A stretch of DNA of 64,000 nucleotides from Parvibaculum sp963975745 (lineage in GTDB: Bacteria > Pseudomonadota > Alphaproteobacteria > Parvibaculales > Parvibaculaceae): assembly GCF_963975745.1 (NCBI RefSeq), contig NZ_CAXBIB010000011.1:71214-135213 (forward strand), read 5' to 3'. Shown here one piece after another: positions 1-7,344 of the stretch (positions are counted from its first letter, which is position 1; each line of letters starts with the position of its first letter). A program made the translations under genes and the position numbers. Under the pieces are notes generated by a model. The model made no database searches, was not told where the DNA came from, and saw only the letters and a list, made by a program, of their open reading frames with translations.

Positions 1-58
1 AGCCGTCCGGATTCGGACGAACCTGAATGCTTCCCTTGCTGATTGCAGCCTGCGACAT
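1..58 (-). CDS. 5' end of an unidentified CDS, cut by the window edge
   Basis: Only the first 19 codons are visible (reading MSQAAISKGSIQ and on). The start is supported by a strong Shine-Dalgarno sequence, AGGGAGG, about six bases upstream of the ATG. It is transcribed leftward, the same way as the dioxygenase gene that ends at 123, and the 64-bp gap would allow co-transcription. Nothing in the 19 residues identifies a family. Confidence 0.6.
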   Translation of the reverse strand, partial: MSQAAISKGSIQVRPNPDG

Positions 59-122
59 CTCTACCTCCCTTGCCTGCCCTTGATGGCAGTTTCCGGGAGA
101 AAGCATGCCACAGCCTGCGCGA

Positions 123-956
123 TCAGCCCAGCGATACGCCGCCGATCGTGATGCGGTGCATCAGACGCTTTTCGCCCTGATAGTCGTTGACGGCGTAGTG
201 CCAGGTGGCGCGGTTGTCCCAGAAGGCGACCGAGCCTTCGCGCCACTGGAAGCGGCAGGTGAATTCCGGCCGCACGGCATGGGCATAGAGATAGTCGAGC
301 AGCGCCTTGCTCTCGAAGGCATTCCAGCCTTCGAAATGGGTGGTGAAGGCGGGGTTCACATAAAGCGCCTTGCGCCCACTCAGCGGATGCGTGATCACGA
401 CGGGATGCACCGCCTCGCCGACAAGGCTCTCGCCCTTGAAGCCGGCCGCCTGATCGCTCGCCTTGTAGGCACCCGCGGCGCCGAAGACATGGGCGTTGGA
501 GTGGACGGCGCGCAGGCCCTCAAGGGTCTTTTTCAGGCCATCGGACAATGCGTCGTAGGCCTTGTACATATCGGCAAACAGCGTGTCGCCGCCCTCGTCC
601 GGCAGCACGCGGGCGACGAGGATCGAGCCCATCGCCGGTTCGATATCGTAGGAATGGTCGGTGTGCCAGCCGCCGCCGACATTGACCATCTGTTCCTTCT
701 CCTTCCGCACCTCGGCAATCTCCGGGTACCGGCCGTTGGCCGGGAAGAACTTGTTGATGTCGATATCGCCCCAGCGCCGCGCGAAGGCGATGTGCTCTTC
801 CGGCGTCAGTTTCTGGTCGCGGAAGAAGATCACGCCATAGTCGCGATAGGCGGCGCGGATCGCCTCCATGTCGCTGTTCGAGGGGCTGGCGATGTCGACG
901 CCCAGCACCTCGGCGCCGCAGCCGCCCGTCATCTTCCGAACTTCGATCGCACCCAT
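123..956 (-). CDS. TauD/TfdA-family 2-oxoglutarate-dependent dioxygenase
   Basis: A predicted non-haem Fe(II) enzyme that couples 2-oxoglutarate decarboxylation to hydroxylation of a small organic acid, as in taurine or 2,4-D dioxygenases. The 277-aa protein has the full facial triad: H98 and D100 in WHTDHSY, distal H253 in TWHYAVNDY, and R264, eleven residues later, to bind the co-substrate carboxylate. An open frame runs 30 codons further upstream, but the ATG at 956 has a good ribosome site (GGAGG, five bases away) and starts just before the conserved domain. It is divergent from a Crp/Fnr regulator with a palindrome in the shared gap, suggesting local control. The substrate cannot be told from the sequence; sulfonates, phenoxyacids and related acids are all possible. 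Confidence 0.88.
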   Translation of the reverse strand: MGAIEVRKMTGGCGAEVLGVDIASPSNSDMEAIRAAYRDYGVIFFRDQKLTPEEHIAFARRWGDIDINKFFPANGRYPEIAEVRKEKEQMVNVGGGWHTDHSYDIEPAMGSILVARVLPDEGGDTLFADMYKAYDALSDGLKKTLEGLRAVHSNAHVFGAAGAYKASDQAAGFKGESLVGEAVHPVVITHPLSGRKALYVNPAFTTHFEGWNAFESKALLDYLYAHAVRPEFTCRFQWREGSVAFWDNRATWHYAVNDYQGEKRLMHRITIGGVSLG

Positions 957-1024
957 GATTTCCTCCACGTGAAGCGCCGGTTTGCCGGTCATGGCTTGAG
1001 GATAGGCCGCGACATGGACTAGAT

Positions 1025-1040
1025 TGTTACTTTGGTAACA
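1025..1040. promoter_or_regulatory. Candidate Crp/Fnr-family operator between divergent genes
   Basis: A perfect inverted repeat, TGTTAC-TTTG-GTAACA (6-4-6), lies in the 98-bp gap between the dioxygenase and the Crp/Fnr-type regulator, 15 bp before the regulator ATG. Size and symmetry fit a dimeric Crp/Fnr-family protein, whose sites are usually 14-16 bp palindromes. The sequence differs from the E. coli CRP and FNR consensus, so the regulator would have its own specificity. Binding is inferred. Confidence 0.6.
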
Positions 1041-1054
1041 TTTCAAGAAAATTC

Positions 1055-1756
1055 ATGCGCGCCGTCCCCGACCGCCAGCGGATTGCCGAAACCTTCAGCC
1101 GCAACGGATGGTTTGCGCGCTGCCCGGCACAGTTGCGCGAGGCGCTGGTCGCCCATGCGCAGGTGACCGCCGTGGAGGCTGGCCGCTGGATCTACGACAC
1201 CGGCGACGCGGCGCATGGTCTCTATGGCGTGCTGTCGGGCTCGGTGACGACCCACGTGGCGCTCGACAATGGCGAGAGTGTGCCGATCAGCATTTCGGGG
1301 CCGGGCACCGTTTTCGGCTATGCGGCGCAGGTGCTGGGCGGCAAGCGCGTGACGACCGCGATCGCGCGGGAGCGCGCAGAGACCATTTTCATTCCGCAAC
1401 ACGCGCTGGCCGCCATCGTGCGCGACATGCCGGAGCTGTGGCTGCATTTCGCCGAGCTTGCGACCGAGCAGCTTGTCTGGGCGGCGCGCGCCTATGCCGA
1501 GCGCATGCGGCTGTCGCCCCGGGCACAGATTGCCAGCCGCCTGCATGGCTACAGCTTTCCCTGGGGCGGCGGCGGCCCGGCGACGCTGCCGATCCGCCAG
1601 GACGAACTGGCGGAACTGACCGGCTTTTCACGCAAGACCGTCAACCTCATCCTGCGGGATTTCGCAAAGCGGGGACTTGTCAAGACCGGCTATCGCAGCA
1701 TCTCGGTGCTCGATCCGGCGGGCCTGCACGCGATTGCGATGGAGAACCGCGTGTGA
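1055..1756 (+). CDS. Crp/Fnr-family transcriptional regulator
   Basis: A 233-aa protein with an N-terminal cyclic-nucleotide-binding-like beta-roll (about residues 15-125), a long dimerisation helix and a C-terminal winged helix with the helix-turn-helix near residues 171-203 (QDELAELTGFSRKTVNLILR). No N-terminal cysteine cluster of the FNR type is present, so an oxygen-sensing iron-sulfur cluster is unlikely; the effector is unknown. It is divergent from the dioxygenase gene and probably binds the palindrome at 1025-1040, controlling itself and its neighbour. Confidence 0.85.
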   Translation: MRAVPDRQRIAETFSRNGWFARCPAQLREALVAHAQVTAVEAGRWIYDTGDAAHGLYGVLSGSVTTHVALDNGESVPISISGPGTVFGYAAQVLGGKRVTTAIARERAETIFIPQHALAAIVRDMPELWLHFAELATEQLVWAARAYAERMRLSPRAQIASRLHGYSFPWGGGGPATLPIRQDELAELTGFSRKTVNLILRDFAKRGLVKTGYRSISVLDPAGLHAIAMENRV

Positions 1757-1784
1757 AAAAGCCCACGCCGTTTCCGGCGCGGGC
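1756..1784 (-). terminator. Rho-independent terminator for the leftward nitronate monooxygenase gene
   Basis: GCCCACGCCG and CGGCGCGGGC (one mismatched pair) form a 10-bp stem with a TTTC loop at 1761-1784. On the minus strand it is followed by five T at 1756-1760. It lies 25 bp past the stop of the leftward gene and also abuts the end of the rightward Crp/Fnr gene, so it may separate both convergent units. Confidence 0.75.
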
Positions 1785-1808
1785 CCGTTCATTGGTGTCT
1801 GACGGCGA

Positions 1809-2807
1809 CTATTCCGCCGCGCGCGCCACCGAAATGCCGGCCATGCGGTTGAGGCGCTGGGCAATGATCGCCTCGGCTTCGGCGACCATCCGGGTCACCA
1901 GTTCCTGGCAGGATGGGATGTCGTGGATCAGGCCCTGCACCATGCCGGCCGACCAAATGCCGTAATCCGGGTCTCCCTGCTCATAAACGACACGGCCACG
2001 GGCGCCGGCGACGAGATGGGCGATGTCCTCGATCTTGGCACCGCCCTTCTTCTCGATCTCGACGACTTCGCGGCTGACCGCATTCTTCGCAACGCGCGCC
2101 GTGTTGTGCAGGGTGCGGAAGATCAGATCCGTCGCGCGTTCGTCATTGGCGACGATCTGTTCCTTCACCTTCTGGTGGATGGCGCTTTCCTTGGTGCACA
2201 TGAAGCGCGTGCCCATGTTGACACCTTCCGCGCCAAGCGCCAGCGCGGCAACGAGGCCGCGCGCATCGCCGAAGCCGCCGGAGGCGATCATCGGGATCTT
2301 GACCTTGTCGGCCGCGGCCGGGATCAGGATCAGACCCGGAATATCGTCTTCACCCGGGTGACCGGCACATTCGAAACCGTCGATCGAGATCGCATCGACA
2401 CCCATGCGCTCGGCCGAGAGCGCGTGGCGTACGGCGGTGCATTTGTGGATGACCTTGATGCCATGCGCCTTGAAGTGATCGACATGTTCCTGCGGCTTGT
2501 AGCCCGCCGTCTCGACGATCTTGACGCCGGAGTCGATGATCGCCTGGCGGTATTCGGCGTAGGGCGGCGGCTTCAGCGCCGGCAGGATGGTCAGGTTGAC
2601 GCCGAAGGGCTTGTCGGTCAGGCCCTTGCACTTCTCGATCTCCTTCCTGAGATCGTCCGGCGTCGGCTGGGTCAGCGCGGTGATGAAGCCGAGCGCACCG
2701 GCATTGGCGACGGCGGCGACGAGCTCGGCCCGGCCGACCCATTGCATGCCGCCCTGCACGATCGGGTGATCGACCCCGAACATTTCCGTGAATCTGGTTT
2801 TGAGCAC
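1809..2807 (-). CDS. Nitronate monooxygenase (2-nitropropane dioxygenase-like) family protein
   Basis: An FMN-dependent TIM-barrel oxidoreductase of 332 aa. Family marks include the N-terminal HPIVQGGMQWVG segment, SIDGFECAGHPGEDD in the middle, the phosphate-binding IPMIASGGFGDARG and GAEGVNMGTRF. Known members oxidise alkyl nitronates; many homologues in fatty-acid-degrading bacteria have no proven substrate. I place the start at a GTG (2807) preceded by GGGAGA eight bases away; an ATG-like frame extends to 2858 without such support. It ends in a clear terminator and is divergent from a LysR-type gene, beyond which a second, dissimilar member of the superfamily lies at 4032. Confidence 0.85.
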   Translation of the reverse strand: MLKTRFTEMFGVDHPIVQGGMQWVGRAELVAAVANAGALGFITALTQPTPDDLRKEIEKCKGLTDKPFGVNLTILPALKPPPYAEYRQAIIDSGVKIVETAGYKPQEHVDHFKAHGIKVIHKCTAVRHALSAERMGVDAISIDGFECAGHPGEDDIPGLILIPAAADKVKIPMIASGGFGDARGLVAALALGAEGVNMGTRFMCTKESAIHQKVKEQIVANDERATDLIFRTLHNTARVAKNAVSREVVEIEKKGGAKIEDIAHLVAGARGRVVYEQGDPDYGIWSAGMVQGLIHDIPSCQELVTRMVAEAEAIIAQRLNRMAGISVARAAE

Positions 2808-2871
2808 TTCGCTGTCTCCCCTGAACGGAGCCCGCGCCAACCGGCCGGGCCGCTTCAATTCTCTTATGTGT

Positions 2872-2892
2872 CTGTTCTAGCAGAAGGAACAG
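2872..2892. promoter_or_regulatory. Candidate LysR-type operator (inverted repeat)
   Basis: CTGTTC, nine bases, then GAACAG form an inverted repeat in the 226-bp divergent region between the nitronate monooxygenase and the LysR-type gene. It holds a nested TTCT-AGC-AGAA dyad. LysR regulators usually bind such interrupted dyads near divergent promoters. Position and symmetry are seen; binding is inferred. Confidence 0.35.
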
Positions 2893-3033
2893 GGCATTTG
2901 CACATCTGGAATCCGCCACCGGCACTTGCCGCAGCGTCGCCCGCACATCGCGAACGCCTGACCCAGGTTCTTGAAATGAACGGAAAACCGGCGCAGTCTG
3001 CCGCTGCAGGATCGGACAACGGATTGTTCAGCC

Positions 3034-3936
3034 ATGAACAACGAAGCCAATTGGGACGCCTACCGGATCTTTCTGGCGGTGGTCGATACGCAGAGTCTTT
3101 CGGGCGCCGGGCGGCGGCTGAAGCTCAGCCATGCGACGGTCGGACGTCACATTGCCACGCTGGAGAAGAATCTCGGCACCAAGCTCTTCGTGCGCGAACC
3201 GACCGGCTATGCGCTGACGGGCGCCGGCGAGCGCTTGCGCGCCGAAGTCGAGCCGATGTCATTGGCGGCCGAGCGCGCGCTTCATGCGGCGACCAGCGCC
3301 GACGGCGAAGCGCAGGGCCTGGTGCGCGTCGCCATTCCGCACAGCCTCGCTTCCTACTGGTTCATGCCCTATCTCGACGAATTCTCGAGCCGGCATCCTG
3401 GTATTGAAATCGAGATCGTCAACGAGGTGACGCAGGTATCGGTCAAGCGGCGCGATGCCGATGTCGTCATTCGCCCCTACGGACCCGGCCGCGAGAATGT
3501 CGTCGGACGCAAGATCGGACGCATCGGCGTCGGGTTTTTCGCCTCGCGTTCATATGCCGAGCGCTTCGGCCTGCCGGCAAAGCGCGAGGAATGGAAAGAT
3601 CATCGTATCGTCGGCTTCGGCGGGCGGGCGGCCGAGGTCGAGCTGGCCGACTGGCTCGCCCATGTGACGCAGGGCGCGCGCGTGGCGCTGCGCTGTTTTT
3701 CCGACGCCGATCTCGTTCAGGCGGTCAGAGCCGGGGTCGGCATCTCGACGCTGGTCTGCCTGACCGGCGACCATTATGCCGACCTTGTGCGCATCGCGCC
3801 GCAGAAGCTCGCCAACGGCACCGAGATGTGGCTGCTGGCGCATCCCGACCTGCGCGATACAGCGCCCGTTCGTGCTGTCATCGACTTCATCGGCGAGAAA
3901 GCCAAGGCCGATCGCGACCGGCTGGCCGGGCGCTGA
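3034..3936 (+). CDS. LysR-family transcriptional regulator
   Basis: A 300-aa regulator with an N-terminal winged helix-turn-helix (about residues 8-65, including SLSGAGRRLKLSHATVGRHI) followed by the two-lobed effector-binding domain. It sits between two nitronate-monooxygenase-like genes, divergent from the first and co-directional with the second (95-bp gap), and is therefore a likely regulator of one or both. The ribosome site is weak. Effector unknown. Confidence 0.85.
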   Translation: MNNEANWDAYRIFLAVVDTQSLSGAGRRLKLSHATVGRHIATLEKNLGTKLFVREPTGYALTGAGERLRAEVEPMSLAAERALHAATSADGEAQGLVRVAIPHSLASYWFMPYLDEFSSRHPGIEIEIVNEVTQVSVKRRDADVVIRPYGPGRENVVGRKIGRIGVGFFASRSYAERFGLPAKREEWKDHRIVGFGGRAAEVELADWLAHVTQGARVALRCFSDADLVQAVRAGVGISTLVCLTGDHYADLVRIAPQKLANGTEMWLLAHPDLRDTAPVRAVIDFIGEKAKADRDRLAGR

Positions 3937-4031
3937 ACGAGGACGCACACCCCGCTCTTCATTCGTGAACATTCCAGGGACCGCGATCCGGTCCATATTG
4001 ATATCCAGATCATCATCCGAGGAGACGACCC

Positions 4032-5039
4032 ATGGCGCTGCCCGATATCCTGAAGAACAGTCTGGAAATTCCGGTGATCGGTTCGCCGCTTTTCATCGTG
4101 TCCGGCCCCGAACTTGTCATCGCGCAATGCAAGGCCGGGATCGTCGGCTCCTTTCCGGCGCTGAACGCGCGGCCGGCACATGTGCTGGAAGAGTGGATCA
4201 CGCGGATCAAGGGCGAACTTGGAGAATACCAGGCCAAACATCCGGAAAAGAAGGTCGCTCCCTTCGCCGTCAACCAGATCTGCCACGCGTCGAACGACCG
4301 CCTGTCGCATGACATCGACGTCTGCACCAAGCTCGAAGTGCCGATCATCATCACCTCGCTCCGCCCCCCCGCCGAAGTCATCGACGCGGCACATACTTAT
4401 GGCGGCAAGGTGTTCCACGATGTCATCAACGTCAAACATGCGAAGAAGGCCGCCGAACAAGGCGTCGACGGCTTGATCCTCGTCTGCGCCGGTGCCGGCG
4501 GTCATGCCGGCACGCTGTCACCCTTCGCGCTGGTGCGCGAAGTCAAACAGTGGTTCAAGGGCACCGTCATCCTGTCGGGCGCGCTGTCGGACGGCTGGGG
4601 CATTGCCGGTGCGCTCGCCATGGGCGCCGATCTTGCCTATATGGGCACGCGCTTCGTCGCCACCGCCGAGGCCAATGCCGATCCGGCCTATAAGCAGAAC
4701 CTGATCGACTATGCGGCCGACGACATCGTCTATACCAACCTCTTCACCGGCGTGCATGGCAACTACCTGGCGCCATCCGTTGCCGCTGCCGGTCTCGACC
4801 CGCACAATCTGCCGGAAGCCGACAAGTCGAAGATGAATTTCGGCTCGGGCGGCAACATGAAGCAGAAGGCGTGGAAGGACATCTGGGGTTCGGGCCAGGG
4901 CATCGGCCAGATCACCGACGCACCGCCCGTCGCCGAACTGGTTGACCGGCTGAAGCGCGAATATGTGCAGGCCTGTCGCGAGTTTGCCGAGCGGATGCCG
5001 GCGGAAGCACTGACCACCTCGAAGGCAGCGGCTGAATAA
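4032..5039 (+). CDS. Nitronate monooxygenase-like flavoprotein (second, divergent type)
   Basis: A 335-aa FMN TIM-barrel protein. Visible marks are GSPLFIVSGPELVIAQCKAG near the N-terminus, LILVCAGAGGHAGTLSPFA near the middle with the family histidine, SGALSDGWGIAGALAMGADL and AYMGTRFVAT. It is clearly a different subfamily from the gene at 1809, with little direct similarity outside the flavin-binding loops, so the two are not a recent duplication. The start has a good ribosome site (GAGGAG). The gene ends at a perfect 13-bp terminator. Substrate unknown. Confidence 0.82.
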   Translation: MALPDILKNSLEIPVIGSPLFIVSGPELVIAQCKAGIVGSFPALNARPAHVLEEWITRIKGELGEYQAKHPEKKVAPFAVNQICHASNDRLSHDIDVCTKLEVPIIITSLRPPAEVIDAAHTYGGKVFHDVINVKHAKKAAEQGVDGLILVCAGAGGHAGTLSPFALVREVKQWFKGTVILSGALSDGWGIAGALAMGADLAYMGTRFVATAEANADPAYKQNLIDYAADDIVYTNLFTGVHGNYLAPSVAAAGLDPHNLPEADKSKMNFGSGGNMKQKAWKDIWGSGQGIGQITDAPPVAELVDRLKREYVQACREFAERMPAEALTTSKAAAE

Positions 5040-5064
5040 TCACTGCAGCCCAGCGACTTCTCGC

Positions 5065-5096
5065 AACGGCGGCGGGAGAGATCCCGCCGCCGTTTT
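5065..5096 (+). terminator. Strong rho-independent terminator
   Basis: A perfect 13-bp stem (5065-5077 with 5082-5094) closes a four-base GAGA loop and runs into TTTTCGTT. It lies 26 bp after the stop of the rightward flavoprotein gene. The stem is symmetrical enough to act also on leftward transcripts from the microprotein gene that stops at 5100. Confidence 0.88.
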
Positions 5097-5099
5097 CGT

Positions 5100-5210
5100 T
5101 CAGACGAGATACAGTTCGGCCGTTTCGTGCAGGAAGCCGAGGAGGTAGAGGCCGAGCGCCGTGGCGGCGACGGCGGTGAACAAGCGTTCGATGCGATCGA
5201 TACGGGTCAT
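5100..5210 (-). CDS. 36-aa single-pass membrane microprotein, translationally coupled
   Basis: This frame encodes MTRIDRIERLFTAVAATALG continuing into a hydrophobic segment and a short acidic tail, 36 residues in all. Residues about 10-28 form one likely transmembrane helix with a basic N-terminal side. Its ATG overlaps the TGA of the upstream reductase gene by four bases (ATGA at 5207-5210), a classic coupling arrangement, and it ends just before a strong terminator, so it fits as the last gene of that operon. Function unknown. It could be a chance frame, but overlap, topology and position argue for a real gene. Confidence 0.55.
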   Translation of the reverse strand: MTRIDRIERLFTAVAATALGLYLLGFLHETAELYLV

Positions 5211-6238
5211 TGGATCGTTCCTTTCGTCAGGCGGGTGAGGGACAGAGACTCTTCTTCGGAATAGAGGTCGTCGGCACCAGGGCAGCCGAGCGCGGCGAGG
5301 CTCTGGCGGACGGCGATGTCGAGCGGGGTGTGGGGTTCGCGGCCGAGAAAGGCGACAAGCTTCGTATTGTCGAGCCGCACCGGCTTTTTCCAGAGGTAGC
5401 GCATTTCGCGCATCTCGCGGAACGTCTCGACAAAGGGCGACAGCAGCGTCAGCGCGAACCAGGGGAGCCGCTTCACCGGCACGTCGGGCCGCCGCGCGGC
5501 GGCGCGGATCGCATCGGCCATCTCGATGCCCTGTTCGAGCCAGTGGCCGCCGAAATGGAAGGTCTCAAAATCCGCGAGATCATCGGCGCGCGCGAGCAGC
5601 CGCGCCGCCGTTTCGGCCATGTCCGGCAGGTATGCCCATTGGTGACCGACATGATGCGGCCCCGGATAGGTGACTGCGCGAACGGGTTTGCCGGGCTTGA
5701 CCAGGCCTTGCGCGAACCAGTTGTTGCCGGCATGGCAGCCGCCGAAGAAATCGCCGGCGCGCAGGATCAGCACTTTCACGCCTTCTTCCGAAGCGGCGCG
5801 CAGGCGGCGTTCCATCTCGACGCGCAACGCACCTTTGCGGGTTTTCGGATGTTGCGGGGAGGTCTCGGCGAGAAGCGGGAAGGCGTCCGGCCCGAAATTG
5901 TAGACGGTGCCTGGAAAGAGAATGCCGGCGCCCGAGGCTTTCGCCGCCGCGATCGTGTTGTCGATCATCGGCACCACGGTGCCGCCCCAGTTGCGGTAGC
6001 CGGGCGGGTTGACGGCATGAACAATCACATCGGCATTGACGGCCGCCGCTTTCACGTCGGCGGCGTTCATGGCGTCGCCCTTGATCCAGTCGATGAAGGG
6101 CATGTCTGCCAGCTGCCGCGCCGCCGCCTTCGGCTTGCGGTGCATGGCACGCACCTGCCAGCCGTAATTGCGCAGCGCTGCCGCCATTTCGCTGCCGAAG
6201 CCGCCGGTTGCGCCGATGATGAGTGCCGTCGAAGCCAT
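5207..6238 (-). CDS. NAD(P)-binding epimerase/reductase of the extended SDR type
   Basis: A 343-aa Rossmann-fold protein with the nucleotide loop GATGGFG near the N-terminus, VIVHAVNPPGYRNW in the region of the SDR active site, and GTVYNFGP, resembling NAD-dependent epimerase/dehydratase family members. I start it at the ATG at 6238, preceded by GGAGA and immediately ahead of the Rossmann strand; an upstream frame adds 17 residues with no family resemblance. It is divergent from a LysR-type regulator and coupled to the microprotein at its 3' end. Substrate unknown; a sugar or ketone reductase is possible. Confidence 0.75.
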   Translation of the reverse strand: MASTALIIGATGGFGSEMAAALRNYGWQVRAMHRKPKAAARQLADMPFIDWIKGDAMNAADVKAAAVNADVIVHAVNPPGYRNWGGTVVPMIDNTIAAAKASGAGILFPGTVYNFGPDAFPLLAETSPQHPKTRKGALRVEMERRLRAASEEGVKVLILRAGDFFGGCHAGNNWFAQGLVKPGKPVRAVTYPGPHHVGHQWAYLPDMAETAARLLARADDLADFETFHFGGHWLEQGIEMADAIRAAARRPDVPVKRLPWFALTLLSPFVETFREMREMRYLWKKPVRLDNTKLVAFLGREPHTPLDIAVRQSLAALGCPGADDLYSEEESLSLTRLTKGTIQ

Positions 6239-6281
6239 GATCCTGTTCTCCTGTAGCCCGCGTTGACGGGTGGAGAATGGG

Positions 6282-6303
6282 ATATTCATTTGCGAATATG
6301 AAT
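6282..6303. promoter_or_regulatory. Nested palindromes, candidate LysR operator
   Basis: Two perfect interleaved dyads overlap in the 99-bp divergent gap: ATATTC-N6-GAATAT (6282-6299) and ATTCAT-N8-ATGAAT (6284-6303). A third short dyad, ATAC-N6-GTAT (6326-6339), touches the LysR start codon. The region is strongly AT-rich against its surroundings. These are plausible binding sites for the adjacent LysR regulator. Confidence 0.5.
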
Positions 6304-6337
6304 TGTCAAAGTTCGGCTAATTGATATACGTTTTTGT

Positions 6338-7264
6338 ATGACCGATTTCGAACCCGGCTGGGAACTCTATCGATCCTTTCTGGCGGTTGTCCGCGAAGGA
6401 AGCCTTTCGGGTGCCGCGAGGCAGCTCGGGCTGACGCAGCCGACCGTGGGGCGCCATGTCGACGCGCTGGAGCAGGCGCTCGGGGTCGGGCTCTTCACGC
6501 GCTCGCAAGGCGGGCTCGCGCCCACGGAGGGCGCGCTGGCGCTGGTGGCCCATGCCGAGGCGATGGCGAGTGCCGCAGAGGCCCTGAGGCGGGCGGCCTC
6601 CGGCGAGGCCGAGGACGACAGCGGCACCGTCCGGATCACCGCCAGCGAAATGATCGGGGTCGAGGTGCTGCCGCCGATCCTTGCGCGGTTCCGAGAAAAA
6701 CATCCGCGCATCGTCATCGAGATGGTGCTGTCGAACCGCTCGGACGATCTCATCCGCCGCGACGCCGACATCGCGGTGCGGATGATCCGGCCGACGCAAT
6801 CCGCGCTTGTGGCACGCAAGGTCGGTGTGGTGATGCTCGGCATGCATGGGCACAGGACGTTGATCGAAACCTGTGGCATGCCGAAATCGGCCGGCGAACT
6901 CCTGGGGATGCCGGTCATCGGCTTCGACCGCGAAGCCTCGATTCGACGTCTCAAGGATCTCGGTGGGGTACCGCTGACGCGCGATCTTTTCGCCTATCGC
7001 TGCGACAGCGACATCGGTGCCTTCGGGGCTCTGAAGGCCGGCTTCGGCTTCGGCATGTGCCAGTATCCGCTGGCGAAGCGCTATCCGGACCTCGTGCCGG
7101 TGCTGCCCGGCGCCTTTCAGTTCGAACTCGACATCTGGATCGTCATGCATGAGGACCTCAAGACCAGCCGCCGGATGCGGCTGGTCTTCGACCATCTGGC
7201 CGAGGAAATGACGGCCTATGTGCGGGAGGGCGATGCCGCGGCGAAAAAGGTCGCCGGTGCCTGA
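6338..7264 (+). CDS. LysR-family transcriptional regulator
   Basis: A 308-aa LysR protein: DNA-binding domain at about residues 10-65 (SLSGAARQLGLTQPTVGRHV) and a periplasmic-binding-protein-like effector domain from about 95 onward. It is related in the DNA-binding helix to the LysR protein at 3034. It is divergent from the NAD(P)-binding reductase and most likely controls that gene through the dyads between them. An 80-bp gap separates it from gcdH downstream. Confidence 0.85.
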   Translation: MTDFEPGWELYRSFLAVVREGSLSGAARQLGLTQPTVGRHVDALEQALGVGLFTRSQGGLAPTEGALALVAHAEAMASAAEALRRAASGEAEDDSGTVRITASEMIGVEVLPPILARFREKHPRIVIEMVLSNRSDDLIRRDADIAVRMIRPTQSALVARKVGVVMLGMHGHRTLIETCGMPKSAGELLGMPVIGFDREASIRRLKDLGGVPLTRDLFAYRCDSDIGAFGALKAGFGFGMCQYPLAKRYPDLVPVLPGAFQFELDIWIVMHEDLKTSRRMRLVFDHLAEEMTAYVREGDAAAKKVAGA

Positions 7265-7344
7265 CGGGCGCGCTCGCCACCCTCGCCCCTCCCTGCTATA
7301 TCCTTCGGCAACCCGCCTTTCCCCGACGTTTCGAGGACGATCCG

